A stretch of DNA of 13,088 nucleotides from positions 1-13,088 of the forward strand of contig LZRQ01000098.1 of the NCBI GenBank assembly GCA_002159155.1, read 5' to 3'. Below are positions 7,495 through 13,088 of the stretch, one piece after another. The stretch comes from Firmicutes bacterium ZCTH02-B6. GTDB taxonomy: Bacteria > Bacillota > Limnochordia > Limnochordales > ZCTH02-B6. The notes below the pieces were generated by a model. It was given only the letters and a program-made list of their open reading frames with translations, ran no database searches and had not been told where the DNA came from. The first letter of the stretch is position 1; each line of letters opens with the position of its first letter. A program made the position numbers and the translations under genes.

Positions 7495-7751
7495 GCCGAT
7501 GGCTCCAGCGTCAGCTGCTGCATCTCCTTGAGGCAGTTGACGCAGATGTTTTTTTCCCGGAAATGCTTGATGTTGCTCGCGTTCCCGCAGAAGATGCAGG
7601 CGGGCTGGTACTTCTTGAGGATAATCATTTCCCCGTCCACGTAAATTTCCAGCGCGTCCTTCTGCTCAATCTGCAGGGTGCGGCGCAGCTCGATAGGGAT
7701 GACAACCCGTCCCAACTCGTCAACTTTCCGTACAATACCGGTGGACTTCAC
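7491..7751 (-). CDS. abrB: AbrB family transition-state regulator with Cys4 C-terminal motif
   Basis: DNA-binding transition-state regulator of 86 residues. Residues 1-50 are nearly the same as B. subtilis AbrB: KSTGIVRKVDELGRVVIPIE, then RRTL and KDALEIYVDGEMIILKKY. This is the swapped-hairpin SpoVT/AbrB DNA-binding domain. The C-terminus differs from that of B. subtilis and carries C52-x2-C55 and C70-x2-C73, a likely zinc ribbon of the kind seen in clostridial AbrB proteins. The GTG at 7751 is chosen because GGGGAGG on the complement lies eight bases upstream and the protein then starts MKSTG like the family. Frames extended to 7823 add residues that look unlike the family. It lies convergent to rsmI, with overlapping stops. 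AbrB usually represses post-exponential genes; targets here are unknown. Confidence 0.95.
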   Translation of the reverse strand: MKSTGIVRKVDELGRVVIPIELRRTLQIEQKDALEIYVDGEMIILKKYQPACIFCGNASNIKHFREKNICVNCLKEMQQLTLEPSA

Positions 7752-7794
7752 CGCATGCACCTCCCCGCCAGTGGCAGGCCATGGCATCAAGTAA

Positions 7795-7823
7795 AGAGTA
7801 CTAAAATTTCCAGCATAAGTCAA
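7795..7823 (-). promoter_or_regulatory. Candidate sigma-A promoter of abrB
   Basis: On the complement strand a -35 box TTGACT (7818-7823) is separated by 17 bases from TACTCT (7795-7800). The -35 box matches five of six consensus bases, while the -10 matches only three. The surrounding stretch (about 7775-7830) is strikingly AT-rich for this GC-rich window, which fits a promoter or an AbrB-type autoregulatory site. The transcript would start about 40 bases before the GTG of abrB. Confidence 0.4.
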
Positions 7824-7938
7824 TGAAACCGGGAGGCGGAACTACGGCGCGGTGGCACCTTTCGACCCAGGCGGAGGCCCGCACAGTTGTCTTCGTTCAA
7901 CGGCTTCTGCCCGCTTGTGCTCAGGCTCCGGCGCCCGG
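7824..7938. other. Short intergenic region between DUF441 gene and abrB promoter
   Basis: I see no gene, T-run terminator or strong repeat in this stretch. It is GC-rich again apart from its left edge next to the abrB promoter. Read-through from the DUF441 gene into abrB is possible because no intrinsic terminator is seen. Confidence 0.5.
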
Positions 7939-8388
7939 CTAGCGCTGTACCAACCGGTAAAGGACGGATGCAATGCCCGCCGCCACCAGCGGCCCCGCGG
8001 GAATCCCGTGGAGAAAGTGCACGCCGAGCACCGACCCGACGACAAGTCCCACCAAAATCTCCGGGTGCACGCGCAGCATGGCCACGCCCTGGGCGGCCAA
8101 ATAAGCCGCCAACGTGCCGACCCCGACGGAGATGAGGCCGGCAGGTTTAACTAAACTGGACGCGGTGGCGGCCAAACCGAGCCGATCGGTTGCGAACGGC
8201 AAAAGCAGCCCGAGAAGCAGGAAAACGACGCCGAGGTCCAGCCCGTGATCTTCGAGGAACCGCAAGGCGGGCCCGAAGCCGGTCGTCCGCAACAGGAGCA
8301 GGACAGCCGCTGCGACCGACACGAGGTCGTTGCCGCCCAACAGACCTGCCGCCAGGATGAGCAGCAAGATGACGGTGCCTTCCCCCAC
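7939..8388 (-). CDS. DUF441 (UPF0756/YeaL family) integral membrane protein
   Basis: Small hydrophobic inner-membrane protein of 149 residues, with function unknown in the family. About four hydrophobic segments are visible: VILLLILAAGLLGGNDLVSV with AAAVLLLL, LDLGVVFLLLGLLLPFA, LISVGVGTLAAYLAAQGVAML, and LVGLVVGSVLGVHFLHGIPA with GPLVAAGIASVLYRL. The pattern GVGTLAAYLAAQGVAML plus VGLVVGSVLG and HGIPAGPLVAAGI is characteristic of DUF441 (E. coli YeaL, Bacillus YtwI). The GTG at 8388 is preferred because GGAGG on the complement (8397-8401) is eight bases upstream; an in-frame ATG at 8409 lies upstream of that site. It reads toward abrB, which starts 187 bases downstream, and it is divergent from the ABC exporter. 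No terminator is visible after it. Confidence 0.9.
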   Translation of the reverse strand: MGEGTVILLLILAAGLLGGNDLVSVAAAVLLLLRTTGFGPALRFLEDHGLDLGVVFLLLGLLLPFATDRLGLAATASSLVKPAGLISVGVGTLAAYLAAQGVAMLRVHPEILVGLVVGSVLGVHFLHGIPAGPLVAAGIASVLYRLVQR

Positions 8389-8489
8389 GCCCGCCGCCTC
8401 CTGGTGCATGTGTATGCCCGCATCGGGACCGGGATTTCCTGGACGCTCCAGCAGGGTCCCGCAAGATCGGTTGCGGTTGAAAGTCCCCC

Positions 8490-8518
8490 TTGCGCGCCCG
8501 ATTGCGTACTTGTAAAAT
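8490..8518 (+). promoter_or_regulatory. Candidate promoter of the ABC exporter operon
   Basis: TTGCGC (8490-8495) and TAAAAT (8513-8518) are spaced by 17 bases on the + strand. The -10 matches five of six consensus bases, while the -35 matches only its TTG. The transcript would start near 8525, about 90 bases before the first permease. A perfect inverted repeat lies just downstream. This is the best promoter-like sequence in the divergent region, but it is weak evidence. Confidence 0.4.
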
Positions 8519-8542
8519 CTTGTCTCGCGGCTCTAGCACCGG

Positions 8543-8559
8543 CCTGCCGTTTCGGCAGG
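8543..8559. promoter_or_regulatory. Perfect inverted repeat upstream of ABC exporter (possible operator)
   Basis: CCTGCCG, TTT, CGGCAGG form a 17-base perfect palindrome with 7-bp arms. It lies about 20 bases after the expected transcription start of the exporter operon and about 60 bases before its first gene. No T-run follows, so it is not an intrinsic terminator. It could be the site of a dimeric repressor or a hairpin in the 5' leader. No regulator gene adjoins the operon apart from abrB, whose targets are usually AT-rich. Confidence 0.45.
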
Positions 8560-8616
8560 AAAACGGCTTCAAGCTCCAATCCCTTGCGACATAAAGGGCG
8601 AGGGAGACACCGGCGC

Positions 8617-9411
8617 GTGACAAGACCGATGAATGCCTATCTGTTGTTTGCTGCGAAAGCTTACCGCCTCCGTCTGCAGTATCGCGCCGCGCACTTAGTC
8701 AACAACATCGCCAGCGCGATCTTCGGGTTCATGTACATGGCCATCTGGCAGGCAGCGGCCGGCGGAAGTCCGGCCGCGGATGCCTACGGTGGGACAACGA
8801 TGGTTCACTGGGTGGCCTTCAATCAGGTGATGTTGTGGGCCAGCGTGTTTCTTACGCGCGGGTTGGGCATCCCGGAGGCCGTGCGCACCGGCGTTATCGG
8901 GGTGGAACTGTTGCGCCCGCTGGACTTCCACTGGCTGGCCCTCAGCCGCGAGATGGGCAATGTCGTGTACAGCCTGCTGCACCGCAGTCTGCCGCTGGCC
9001 ATCGTCTTTGGGCTCGTAGCGGGCGTGCACGTGCCGCAGCGGCCCGTGACAACCGTGCTGCTCGCTGGCGGTGTGGTGTTAAGTATTTATATCGGCTTGT
9101 GTCTGCAGTACCTCATCGGGATTAGCTCGATTTGGACCACGCAGATCCGCGCGGCCAACCACCTGTTTTTTACGCTCCACACCGCGTTTTCAGGGTTTCT
9201 CGTGCCGATCGACTTGTTGCCCCGGCCCTTTGACACGGTGGCGCGCTTCTTGCCTTTCGCACCCTTGCATCACGACCCGGCCCGCATTTACCTGGAGATG
9301 GCCGGTGTGGACGCTCTCCTGGGGCCTGTTGTTTGGGCCGCGGTACTGACCGTTCTTTGCCGGGGGCTCACCGTCTTGGCCCGGCGCCGGCTGGAGGTGC
9401 AGGGAGGGTGA
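8617..9411 (+). CDS. ABC-2 type exporter permease (COG4587-like)
   Basis: Integral membrane subunit of an ABC-2 exporter, 264 residues from GTG 8617. Six hydrophobic segments can be traced: LVNNIASAIFGFMYMAIWQ, MVHWVAFNQVMLWASVFLT, VVYSLLHRSLPLAIVFGLVAG, VTTVLLAGGVVLSIYIGLCL, HLFFTLHTAFSGFLVPIDLL and ALLGPVVWAAVLTVLCRGL. The N-terminal YRLRLQYRAAHLVNN and the arrangement with two permeases and one ATPase resemble the uncharacterised COG4587/COG3694/COG4586 transporters, to which some cyanobacterial viologen exporters belong. GAGGGAG at 8600-8606 favours GTG 8617; ATG 8629 is the alternative. The frame is open upstream to 8245, but that part overlaps the DUF441 gene antisense and is not protein-like. 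The stop overlaps the second permease's GTG. The substrate is unknown. Confidence 0.87.
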   Translation: MTRPMNAYLLFAAKAYRLRLQYRAAHLVNNIASAIFGFMYMAIWQAAAGGSPAADAYGGTTMVHWVAFNQVMLWASVFLTRGLGIPEAVRTGVIGVELLRPLDFHWLALSREMGNVVYSLLHRSLPLAIVFGLVAGVHVPQRPVTTVLLAGGVVLSIYIGLCLQYLIGISSIWTTQIRAANHLFFTLHTAFSGFLVPIDLLPRPFDTVARFLPFAPLHHDPARIYLEMAGVDALLGPVVWAAVLTVLCRGLTVLARRRLEVQGG

Positions 9412-10214
9412 CGGGTCTATTGCCCGCCGTCCAACTGTACCTGCGCAGCGTCCAGTCGGCGATGCGGGCGAAGATGCAGTACAGGGCTGACTTCATTACC
9501 GGGCTGCTTTTGTATGGGGTCTTGTCCGCCACGGATTTCCTCATGATTGCCGCCATCTTAACGCGCTTCCCGCGCTTGGGCGGCTGGGATGTCTACGAAG
9601 TCGGGCTTCTTTACGGGATGGCCAGCGTCGCCATGGGGCTGTACCGCACCTTTGGGGCGGAGCTGCACGAGTTTGAGCGGTACCTGGTGCGGGGCGAGTT
9701 TGACGGGCTTCTCGTGCGCCCGTGGCCGACGCTCTTTACCCTGCTCGGGCGCAATGTGGAACCCGAGCGGCTTGGGAACTCCCTGCAGGGGGCACTGCTC
9801 GTGGGCATCTGCTCGTGGCGCCTGTGGGAAACCGGGGCGCTCGACGCACTTGAGGTCGCCTATGTGGCGGCGGTCAGCATCATGGGGACCCTGGTGCCGT
9901 TTAGCCTCGCCCTCATCACGGCTGCCTTCGGGTTTTGGGTGGTGCGCATCGACGAGTTCCAGACCTTTGTCATGTACGCGCCCGTCGCGGCCAGCCATTA
10001 CCCTCTTACCGTGTATCCCGGTTGGCTACGGGCGCTGCTGACGAGCGTGTTGCCGGTGGGATTCATGAACTTCGTCCCGGTGCAGTACCTGCTCGGCAAA
10101 GGCGGCGGCCCATGGGTCCTTTGGGCGTCGCCGCTGGTGATGGTTGGATTCGCCGTGCTGGCGTATGGTTGCTGGCGACTAGGCGAGCGGCACTACCAGA
10201 GCACGGGGACGTGA
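9408..10214 (+). CDS. ABC-2 type exporter permease (COG3694-like)
   Basis: Second membrane subunit of the exporter, 268 residues. The N-terminus VQLYLRSVQSAMRAKMQYRA is an amphipathic lead-in similar to that of the first permease. Hydrophobic segments follow: FITGLLLYGVLSATDFLMIA, VGLLYGMASVAMGLY, LQGALLVGICSW, VAYVAAVSIMGTLVPFSLAL with ITAAFGFWVV, and ALLTSVLPVGFMNFVPVQYL before the last helix WVLWASPLVMVGFAVLAYGC. The region around FERYLVRGEFDGLLVRPW is a conserved cytoplasmic loop in this family and likely meets the ATPase. GTG 9408 overlaps the previous stop (GTGA). GGAGG at 9393-9397 supports it, and the longer frame to 9333 is an overlap artefact. The two permeases probably form a heterodimer, inferred from gene order and family. 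Confidence 0.87.
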   Translation: MTGLLPAVQLYLRSVQSAMRAKMQYRADFITGLLLYGVLSATDFLMIAAILTRFPRLGGWDVYEVGLLYGMASVAMGLYRTFGAELHEFERYLVRGEFDGLLVRPWPTLFTLLGRNVEPERLGNSLQGALLVGICSWRLWETGALDALEVAYVAAVSIMGTLVPFSLALITAAFGFWVVRIDEFQTFVMYAPVAASHYPLTVYPGWLRALLTSVLPVGFMNFVPVQYLLGKGGGPWVLWASPLVMVGFAVLAYGCWRLGERHYQSTGT

Positions 10215-10254
10215 CCTGAGCTCAGGGGCGTGCAGGCGTGGGGAGGCGTCGACA

Positions 10255-11298
10255 TTGAGCGCCATCGTGGAAGCCGTGGAGTTGCGTAAAGTGTTCCGGG
10301 TCGCCAAAGATCGGCCGGGTGTGCTGGGCGCGCTGCGGGGCCTTTTTTCCTGGGAGGGACGGGAGGTCCGGGCGGTGGACGGCATTTCTTTCGCGATCCG
10401 CCGCGGGGAGTTGGTCGGGTATCTTGGGCCCAACGGGGCTGGCAAGTCCACGACCATCAAGATGCTGGCCGGAATCTTGCACCCGACGTCGGGGGAGGTT
10501 CGGATCGAGGGCCGCAGCCCCCAGCGCCACCGGCAGGAGGTGGTCAGGCGGCTCGGTGTCGTGTTTGGCCAACGCACCCAAGCGTGGTGGGACTTGCCTG
10601 TCCGCGACACGCTCGAGCTTTTGGCGGCGATGTACGGGGTGAAACCAGCCGATTACCGGGCGGCCTTGAAGCGATTTGACGAGATGCTGGAGATCGGTGC
10701 AATCCTGGATGTGCCGGTTCGCAAGCTCTCCCTCGGCCAACGCATGCGGGCGGACCTGGTCGCCGCCTGGCTTCACCGCCCGCCGGTCGTCTTTCTGGAC
10801 GAGCCCACCATCGGCTTGGACGCGGTCGCCAAGCGCCGGATCCGGGAGTTCCTCCGGGAGATCAACCGGCGGGAGGGGACGACCATCCTGCTCACGACCC
10901 ATGACATGGACGATATTGAGGAACTGTGCTCGCGGGTGATGGTTATCAACCACGGGCGGCTCGTTTACGACGGCGACGTGGAGGGCATGCGCCGGGCGGT
11001 GGGGGTGCCCTCGAGCATGCGGGTCGAGTTCGCCGCTCCGCCAGCAGGACCGTTGGTGGGACCGTGGACGGCGGCGGTGCAGGAAGGCCCGACCGTGACG
11101 GTCGCCTTTGACCGGTCCCGGTGCACCGCTGCGGAGGTGATCGCGGCGTTGAACCGCTGCGGGCCGATTCGCGACATTTACATGGAGGAGCCCGACATCG
11201 AGAGGGTCATCGAGCGGCTGTACGCACAAGCGGGGACCGCCGGGGGCGCGGCGCCCGCCAACAGCCCAGGCGGTGTCGTGACTCGACCTGGGCCATGA
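10255..11298 (+). CDS. ABC exporter ATP-binding protein (COG4586-like)
   Basis: Cytoplasmic ATPase of the exporter, 347 residues. The nucleotide-binding domain shows Walker A GPNGAGKST at 58-66, FGQRTQAWWDLPV with the Q-loop region, the signature LSLGQRMRADL from 158 (LSLGQ in place of LSGGQ, common in this COG), Walker B VVFLDEP with D182/E183, and the switch histidine H216 in TTHDMDD. An insertion of about 17 residues before the Walker A (LRGLFSWEGREVRAVDG) and the roughly 100-residue C-terminal domain match COG4586 rather than short exporter ATPases. The TTG start at 10255 is chosen because GGGAGG (10241-10246) lies eight bases before it and the protein then begins MSAIVEAVELRKVF. It follows the second permease by 40 bases and ends the operon. 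No T-run terminator is visible behind it. Confidence 0.93.
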   Translation: MSAIVEAVELRKVFRVAKDRPGVLGALRGLFSWEGREVRAVDGISFAIRRGELVGYLGPNGAGKSTTIKMLAGILHPTSGEVRIEGRSPQRHRQEVVRRLGVVFGQRTQAWWDLPVRDTLELLAAMYGVKPADYRAALKRFDEMLEIGAILDVPVRKLSLGQRMRADLVAAWLHRPPVVFLDEPTIGLDAVAKRRIREFLREINRREGTTILLTTHDMDDIEELCSRVMVINHGRLVYDGDVEGMRRAVGVPSSMRVEFAAPPAGPLVGPWTAAVQEGPTVTVAFDRSRCTAAEVIAALNRCGPIRDIYMEEPDIERVIERLYAQAGTAGGAAPANSPGGVVTRPGP

Positions 11299-11303
11299 GC
11301 CCG

Positions 11304-11339
11304 GACGCCGGCGATTGGCCTGACGCTGGCGATTGACCG
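11304..11339. repeat. Tandem 18-bp repeat, two copies
   Basis: Two adjoining 18-base units (11304-11321 and 11322-11339) share GACGC-GGCGATTG-CC and differ at three positions. A further GGACGCCGG element occurs at about 11357-11365. The spacer 11299-11383 between the ABC ATPase gene and the metG promoter is otherwise GC-rich and shows no gene or T-run terminator. Parts of the repeat can pair (GCCGGCG with CGCTGGC), so it may act as a weak hairpin at the end of the exporter operon. Confidence 0.5.
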
Positions 11340-11383
11340 GGCGCCGGCAACAGGCCGGACGCCGGGCCGCCGGGCAGGAACCG

Positions 11384-11412
11384 TTGACAGCCCTGGTGGG
11401 CTCGGCTAGAAT
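11384..11412 (+). promoter_or_regulatory. Sigma-A promoter of the T-box/metG unit
   Basis: TTGACA (11384-11389, perfect -35) is followed after exactly 17 bases by TAGAAT (11407-11412, five of six -10 bases). Transcription would start near 11419, about 15-25 bases before T-box stem I, the expected layout. It is the strongest promoter in the window. Confidence 0.88.
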
Positions 11413-11433
11413 TGAAGGAAATTGATTCGGTCA

Positions 11434-11791
11434 TGTGCGATGACAGGGAGGAGTAGGCGGGATTCCGCCGACCTCAGCGAGCCGGGTGTGGTGCAAGCCG
11501 GCGTCGGAGGTTCCGCTGAAGATGGCCCTGGAGCAGCCCGCCCAACGCGGCGCAAGCGTCATGGGAGACGCACCGCACGCTGCCAGTAGGTGGGGCCGGG
11601 AGGCTGACGGGCCGGCCGTCGGGCCGGTTGTGCAGCCGAGGCGCCCGTTACAGCGCCAGGGTATGGACCGGATTTCACCGGGAGTACCTGCCGAGGGCGC
11701 TCGCCGCGAGGCGGCGCCGAACCGGGGTGGTACCGCGAAAGGCCATCTTTCGCCCCCGCAGGCCCATGGGGCCGCGGGGGCGTTATTTTTT
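11434..11791 (+). promoter_or_regulatory. T-box riboswitch (tRNA-Met responsive) in metG leader
   Basis: Leader RNA that binds uncharged tRNA and allows read-through into metG. Stem I is formed by CAGGG (11444-11448) with CCCTG (11526-11530) and GCGG (11457-11460) with CCGC (11513-11516). These enclose a specifier loop with the AGTA S-turn (11452-11455) opposite GAA (11518-11520). The likely specifier is ATG at 11522-11524, with GAT one base earlier as the other register. The distal part GAGCCGGGTGTGGTGCAAGC is typical of T-box stem I. A stem III-like hairpin lies at 11660-11688. The T-box bulge TGGTACCGCG (11728-11737) is perfect. Its TGGT pairs with ACCA, so the tRNA discriminator should be A, as in tRNA-Met. 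GGGG/GCG around it can pair with CGCCCC (11751-11757), the 5' arm of the terminator, giving mutually exclusive folds. Confidence 0.95.
11751..11791 (+). terminator. Rho-independent terminator of the T-box leader
   Basis: CGCCCCCGC (11751-11759) pairs perfectly with GCGGGGGCG (11774-11782). Inside it GGCCC (11761-11765) pairs with GGGCC (11769-11773), leaving A11760 bulged and a three-base loop. TTATTTTTT follows at 11783-11791. It is the off-state structure of the T-box switch and lies 83 bases before the metG start. Confidence 0.93.
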
Positions 11792-11874
11792 CCCGCGAGG
11801 GCAGTTGACCGGAGCGGCGGAGGCCCAGCGGGCCGGATCAGTTGGCGTGACACTTGACGGGAGGGAACAGGTCT

Positions 11875-13088
11875 ATGGCGCAGCGCACGTTTTACATCAC
11901 CACGCCCATCTACTATCCCAACAACAAGCTGCACGTCGGGCACACGTACACGACGGTGGCCGCCGACGCGCTGGCGCGGTATCACCGGTTAAAGGGGCAC
12001 GACACGTGGTTTCTGACCGGCACCGACGAGCATGGGCTCAACGTGGAACGGGCGGCCCGTCAGGCGGGCAAAGAACCCTTGGCGTACGTTGACGAGATCG
12101 TCGCGTGGATCAAGGAACTGTGGCAGACCCTCAACATCAGCTACGACGACTTCATCCGCACCACCGAGGAACGCCACAAGCAGCGGGTCCAAGAGATTTT
12201 CAAGAAGCTGTACGACCAGGGCGACATCTACAAGGGCGTATACCGGGGACTCTACTGCACCAACTGCGAGGCGTACTACACGGAAACCGACCTCAAGGAA
12301 GGCAACATTTGCCCCGTACACGAAAAGCCGGTGGAGTGGGTGGAGGAGGAAAGCTACTTTTTCCGCCTATCCAAGTACGGGCCGGCACTGCTCGACCACA
12401 TCCGCCGCAACCCGGGCTTCGTGCAGCCCGAATCGCGCCGCAATGAGGTGGTGCGCTTTATTGAGCGGGGCCTGGAGGATCTGTCGGTTTCCCGCACGTC
12501 GTTTAAGTGGGGCATCCCGGTCCCGTTTGACCCCAACCACGTGATCTACGTCTGGGTGGACGCTCTTTCCAACTACATCACCGCCCTGGGCTACCCCGGC
12601 GGCGAGCTGTACCAGCGCTTCTGGCCCGCGGACGTGCACCTGATCGGCAAGGACATCCTGCGTTTCCATGCGATCATCTGGCCGGCCATCTTGATGGCCC
12701 TGGGCGAGCCGTTGCCCAAGTGCGTCTACGGCCACGGATGGCTGCTGATCGACGGCGGCAAGATGAGCAAGTCCCGGGCGGGAGGCCAGGTCATCGATCC
12801 CACGCAGTTGGTGGCCAAGTACGGTGTCGATGCGGTGCGCTATTTCCTCCTGAGGGAGGTGCCCTTTGGGGCTGACGGCAACTACTCCGAAGAGGCGTTG
12901 GTCCGGCGCATCAATGCGGACTTGGCCAATGACCTGGGCAATCTCGTGTGGCGTACCGCGTCCATGATCGAGCGATTTGCCGGCGGGCGAATCCCCGAGC
13001 CCGATGCGGCCGAGGACGACGGAGTGCTGCGGGAAACGGCGGAGCGGGTGTTCGCGGCCGTTGAGGAGGCCCTCGACCGGCTCGAGAT
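11875..13088 (+). CDS. metG: Methionyl-tRNA synthetase (3' partial)
   Basis: Class Ia synthetase that charges tRNA-Met (initiator and elongator) with methionine; called metS in B. subtilis. The first 404 residues are visible. They include PIYYPNNKLHVGH with the HIGH motif at 20-23, TGTDEHG, a zinc knuckle with C128-x2-C131 and C146-x2-H149 (the Cys3His arrangement known from Thermus MetRS), VWVDALSNYI of the methionine pocket, GKDILRFHAIIWPA, and the catalytic loop KMSKS at 296-300. The start of the anticodon-binding helical domain (NADLANDLGNLVWRT) follows. The window ends inside this domain, so a C-terminal tRNA-binding domain cannot be judged. ATG 11875 is preceded by GGGAGGG (11859-11865) at nine bases. 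A T-box leader controls it. In B. subtilis it adjoins abrB; here the exporter and DUF441 genes lie between. Confidence 0.97.
   Translation, partial: MAQRTFYITTPIYYPNNKLHVGHTYTTVAADALARYHRLKGHDTWFLTGTDEHGLNVERAARQAGKEPLAYVDEIVAWIKELWQTLNISYDDFIRTTEERHKQRVQEIFKKLYDQGDIYKGVYRGLYCTNCEAYYTETDLKEGNICPVHEKPVEWVEEESYFFRLSKYGPALLDHIRRNPGFVQPESRRNEVVRFIERGLEDLSVSRTSFKWGIPVPFDPNHVIYVWVDALSNYITALGYPGGELYQRFWPADVHLIGKDILRFHAIIWPAILMALGEPLPKCVYGHGWLLIDGGKMSKSRAGGQVIDPTQLVAKYGVDAVRYFLLREVPFGADGNYSEEALVRRINADLANDLGNLVWRTASMIERFAGGRIPEPDAAEDDGVLRETAERVFAAVEEALDRLE

Noticed and set aside
8245..8616. Upstream extension of the first permease
   Set aside because: This part overlaps the DUF441 gene and the divergent promoter region, and is not membrane-like. 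A ribosome binding site supports GTG 8617.
10222..11229. Antisense open frame opposite the ABC ATPase gene
   Set aside because: All ABC motifs are on the + strand; the antisense frame is His/Pro/Arg-rich without domains.
11431..11985. Open frames on both strands in the metG leader
   Set aside because: The region folds as a T-box with terminator; the frames show no motifs and no ribosome binding sites.
1..13088. CRISPR arrays, tRNA or rRNA genes, insertion sequences, phage genes
   Set aside because: No regularly spaced repeats, tRNA cloverleaf, transposase, integrase or phage motifs were seen on either strand.

Overview
The window is GC-rich and almost wholly coding. It carries a conserved Bacillota (Firmicutes) gene neighbourhood. 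In Bacillus subtilis the order is yaaO, tmk, darA(yaaQ), yaaR, holB, ricT(yaaT), yabA, yabB, yazA, rsmI(yabC), abrB, metS. A reduced and rearranged version is seen here. High GC, frequent GTG/TTG starts, strong GGAGG ribosome binding sites, an AbrB with a Cys4 tail and a T-box leader point to a high-GC, probably clostridial-grade or thermophilic Bacillota (Thermaerobacter-, Symbiobacterium- or Limnochorda-like). The genus is inference.

Region 1 (1-7494, + strand) is a tight run of seven genes: a PLP-dependent Orn/Lys/Arg decarboxylase cut by the window edge; a Ycf45/SpoIIIAA-like P-loop ATPase with a C-terminal R3H domain; thymidylate kinase (tmk); a YaaR/DUF327 protein; the DNA polymerase III delta' subunit (holB); RicT with an unusual charged tail; and the 16S rRNA methyltransferase RsmI. 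Most junctions overlap or are only a few bases apart, so they look like one transcription unit whose promoter lies upstream of the window. The usual darA, yabA, yabB and yazA are absent.

Region 2 (7491-8388, - strand) holds abrB, whose stop shares a CTAG palindrome with the rsmI stop, and a DUF441 membrane protein.

Region 3 (8389-11298, + strand) begins with a divergent intergenic region holding a possible promoter and a perfect inverted repeat. It is followed by a three-gene ABC-2 exporter (two permeases, one ATPase) of the uncharacterised COG4587/COG3694/COG4586 type. Together with the DUF441 gene it separates abrB from metG, which are neighbours in B. subtilis.

Region 4 (11299-13088) has a GC-rich spacer with a short tandem repeat, a near-consensus sigma-A promoter, a T-box riboswitch with its terminator, and the 5' two-thirds of methionyl-tRNA synthetase. 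The T-box should raise metG expression when uncharged tRNA-Met accumulates.

I found no convincing wholly new system. The best leads are the R3H ATPase placed in the tmk/holB cluster, the acidic-then-arginine-rich tail of RicT, the ABC exporter with its palindrome, and the specifier register of the T-box.
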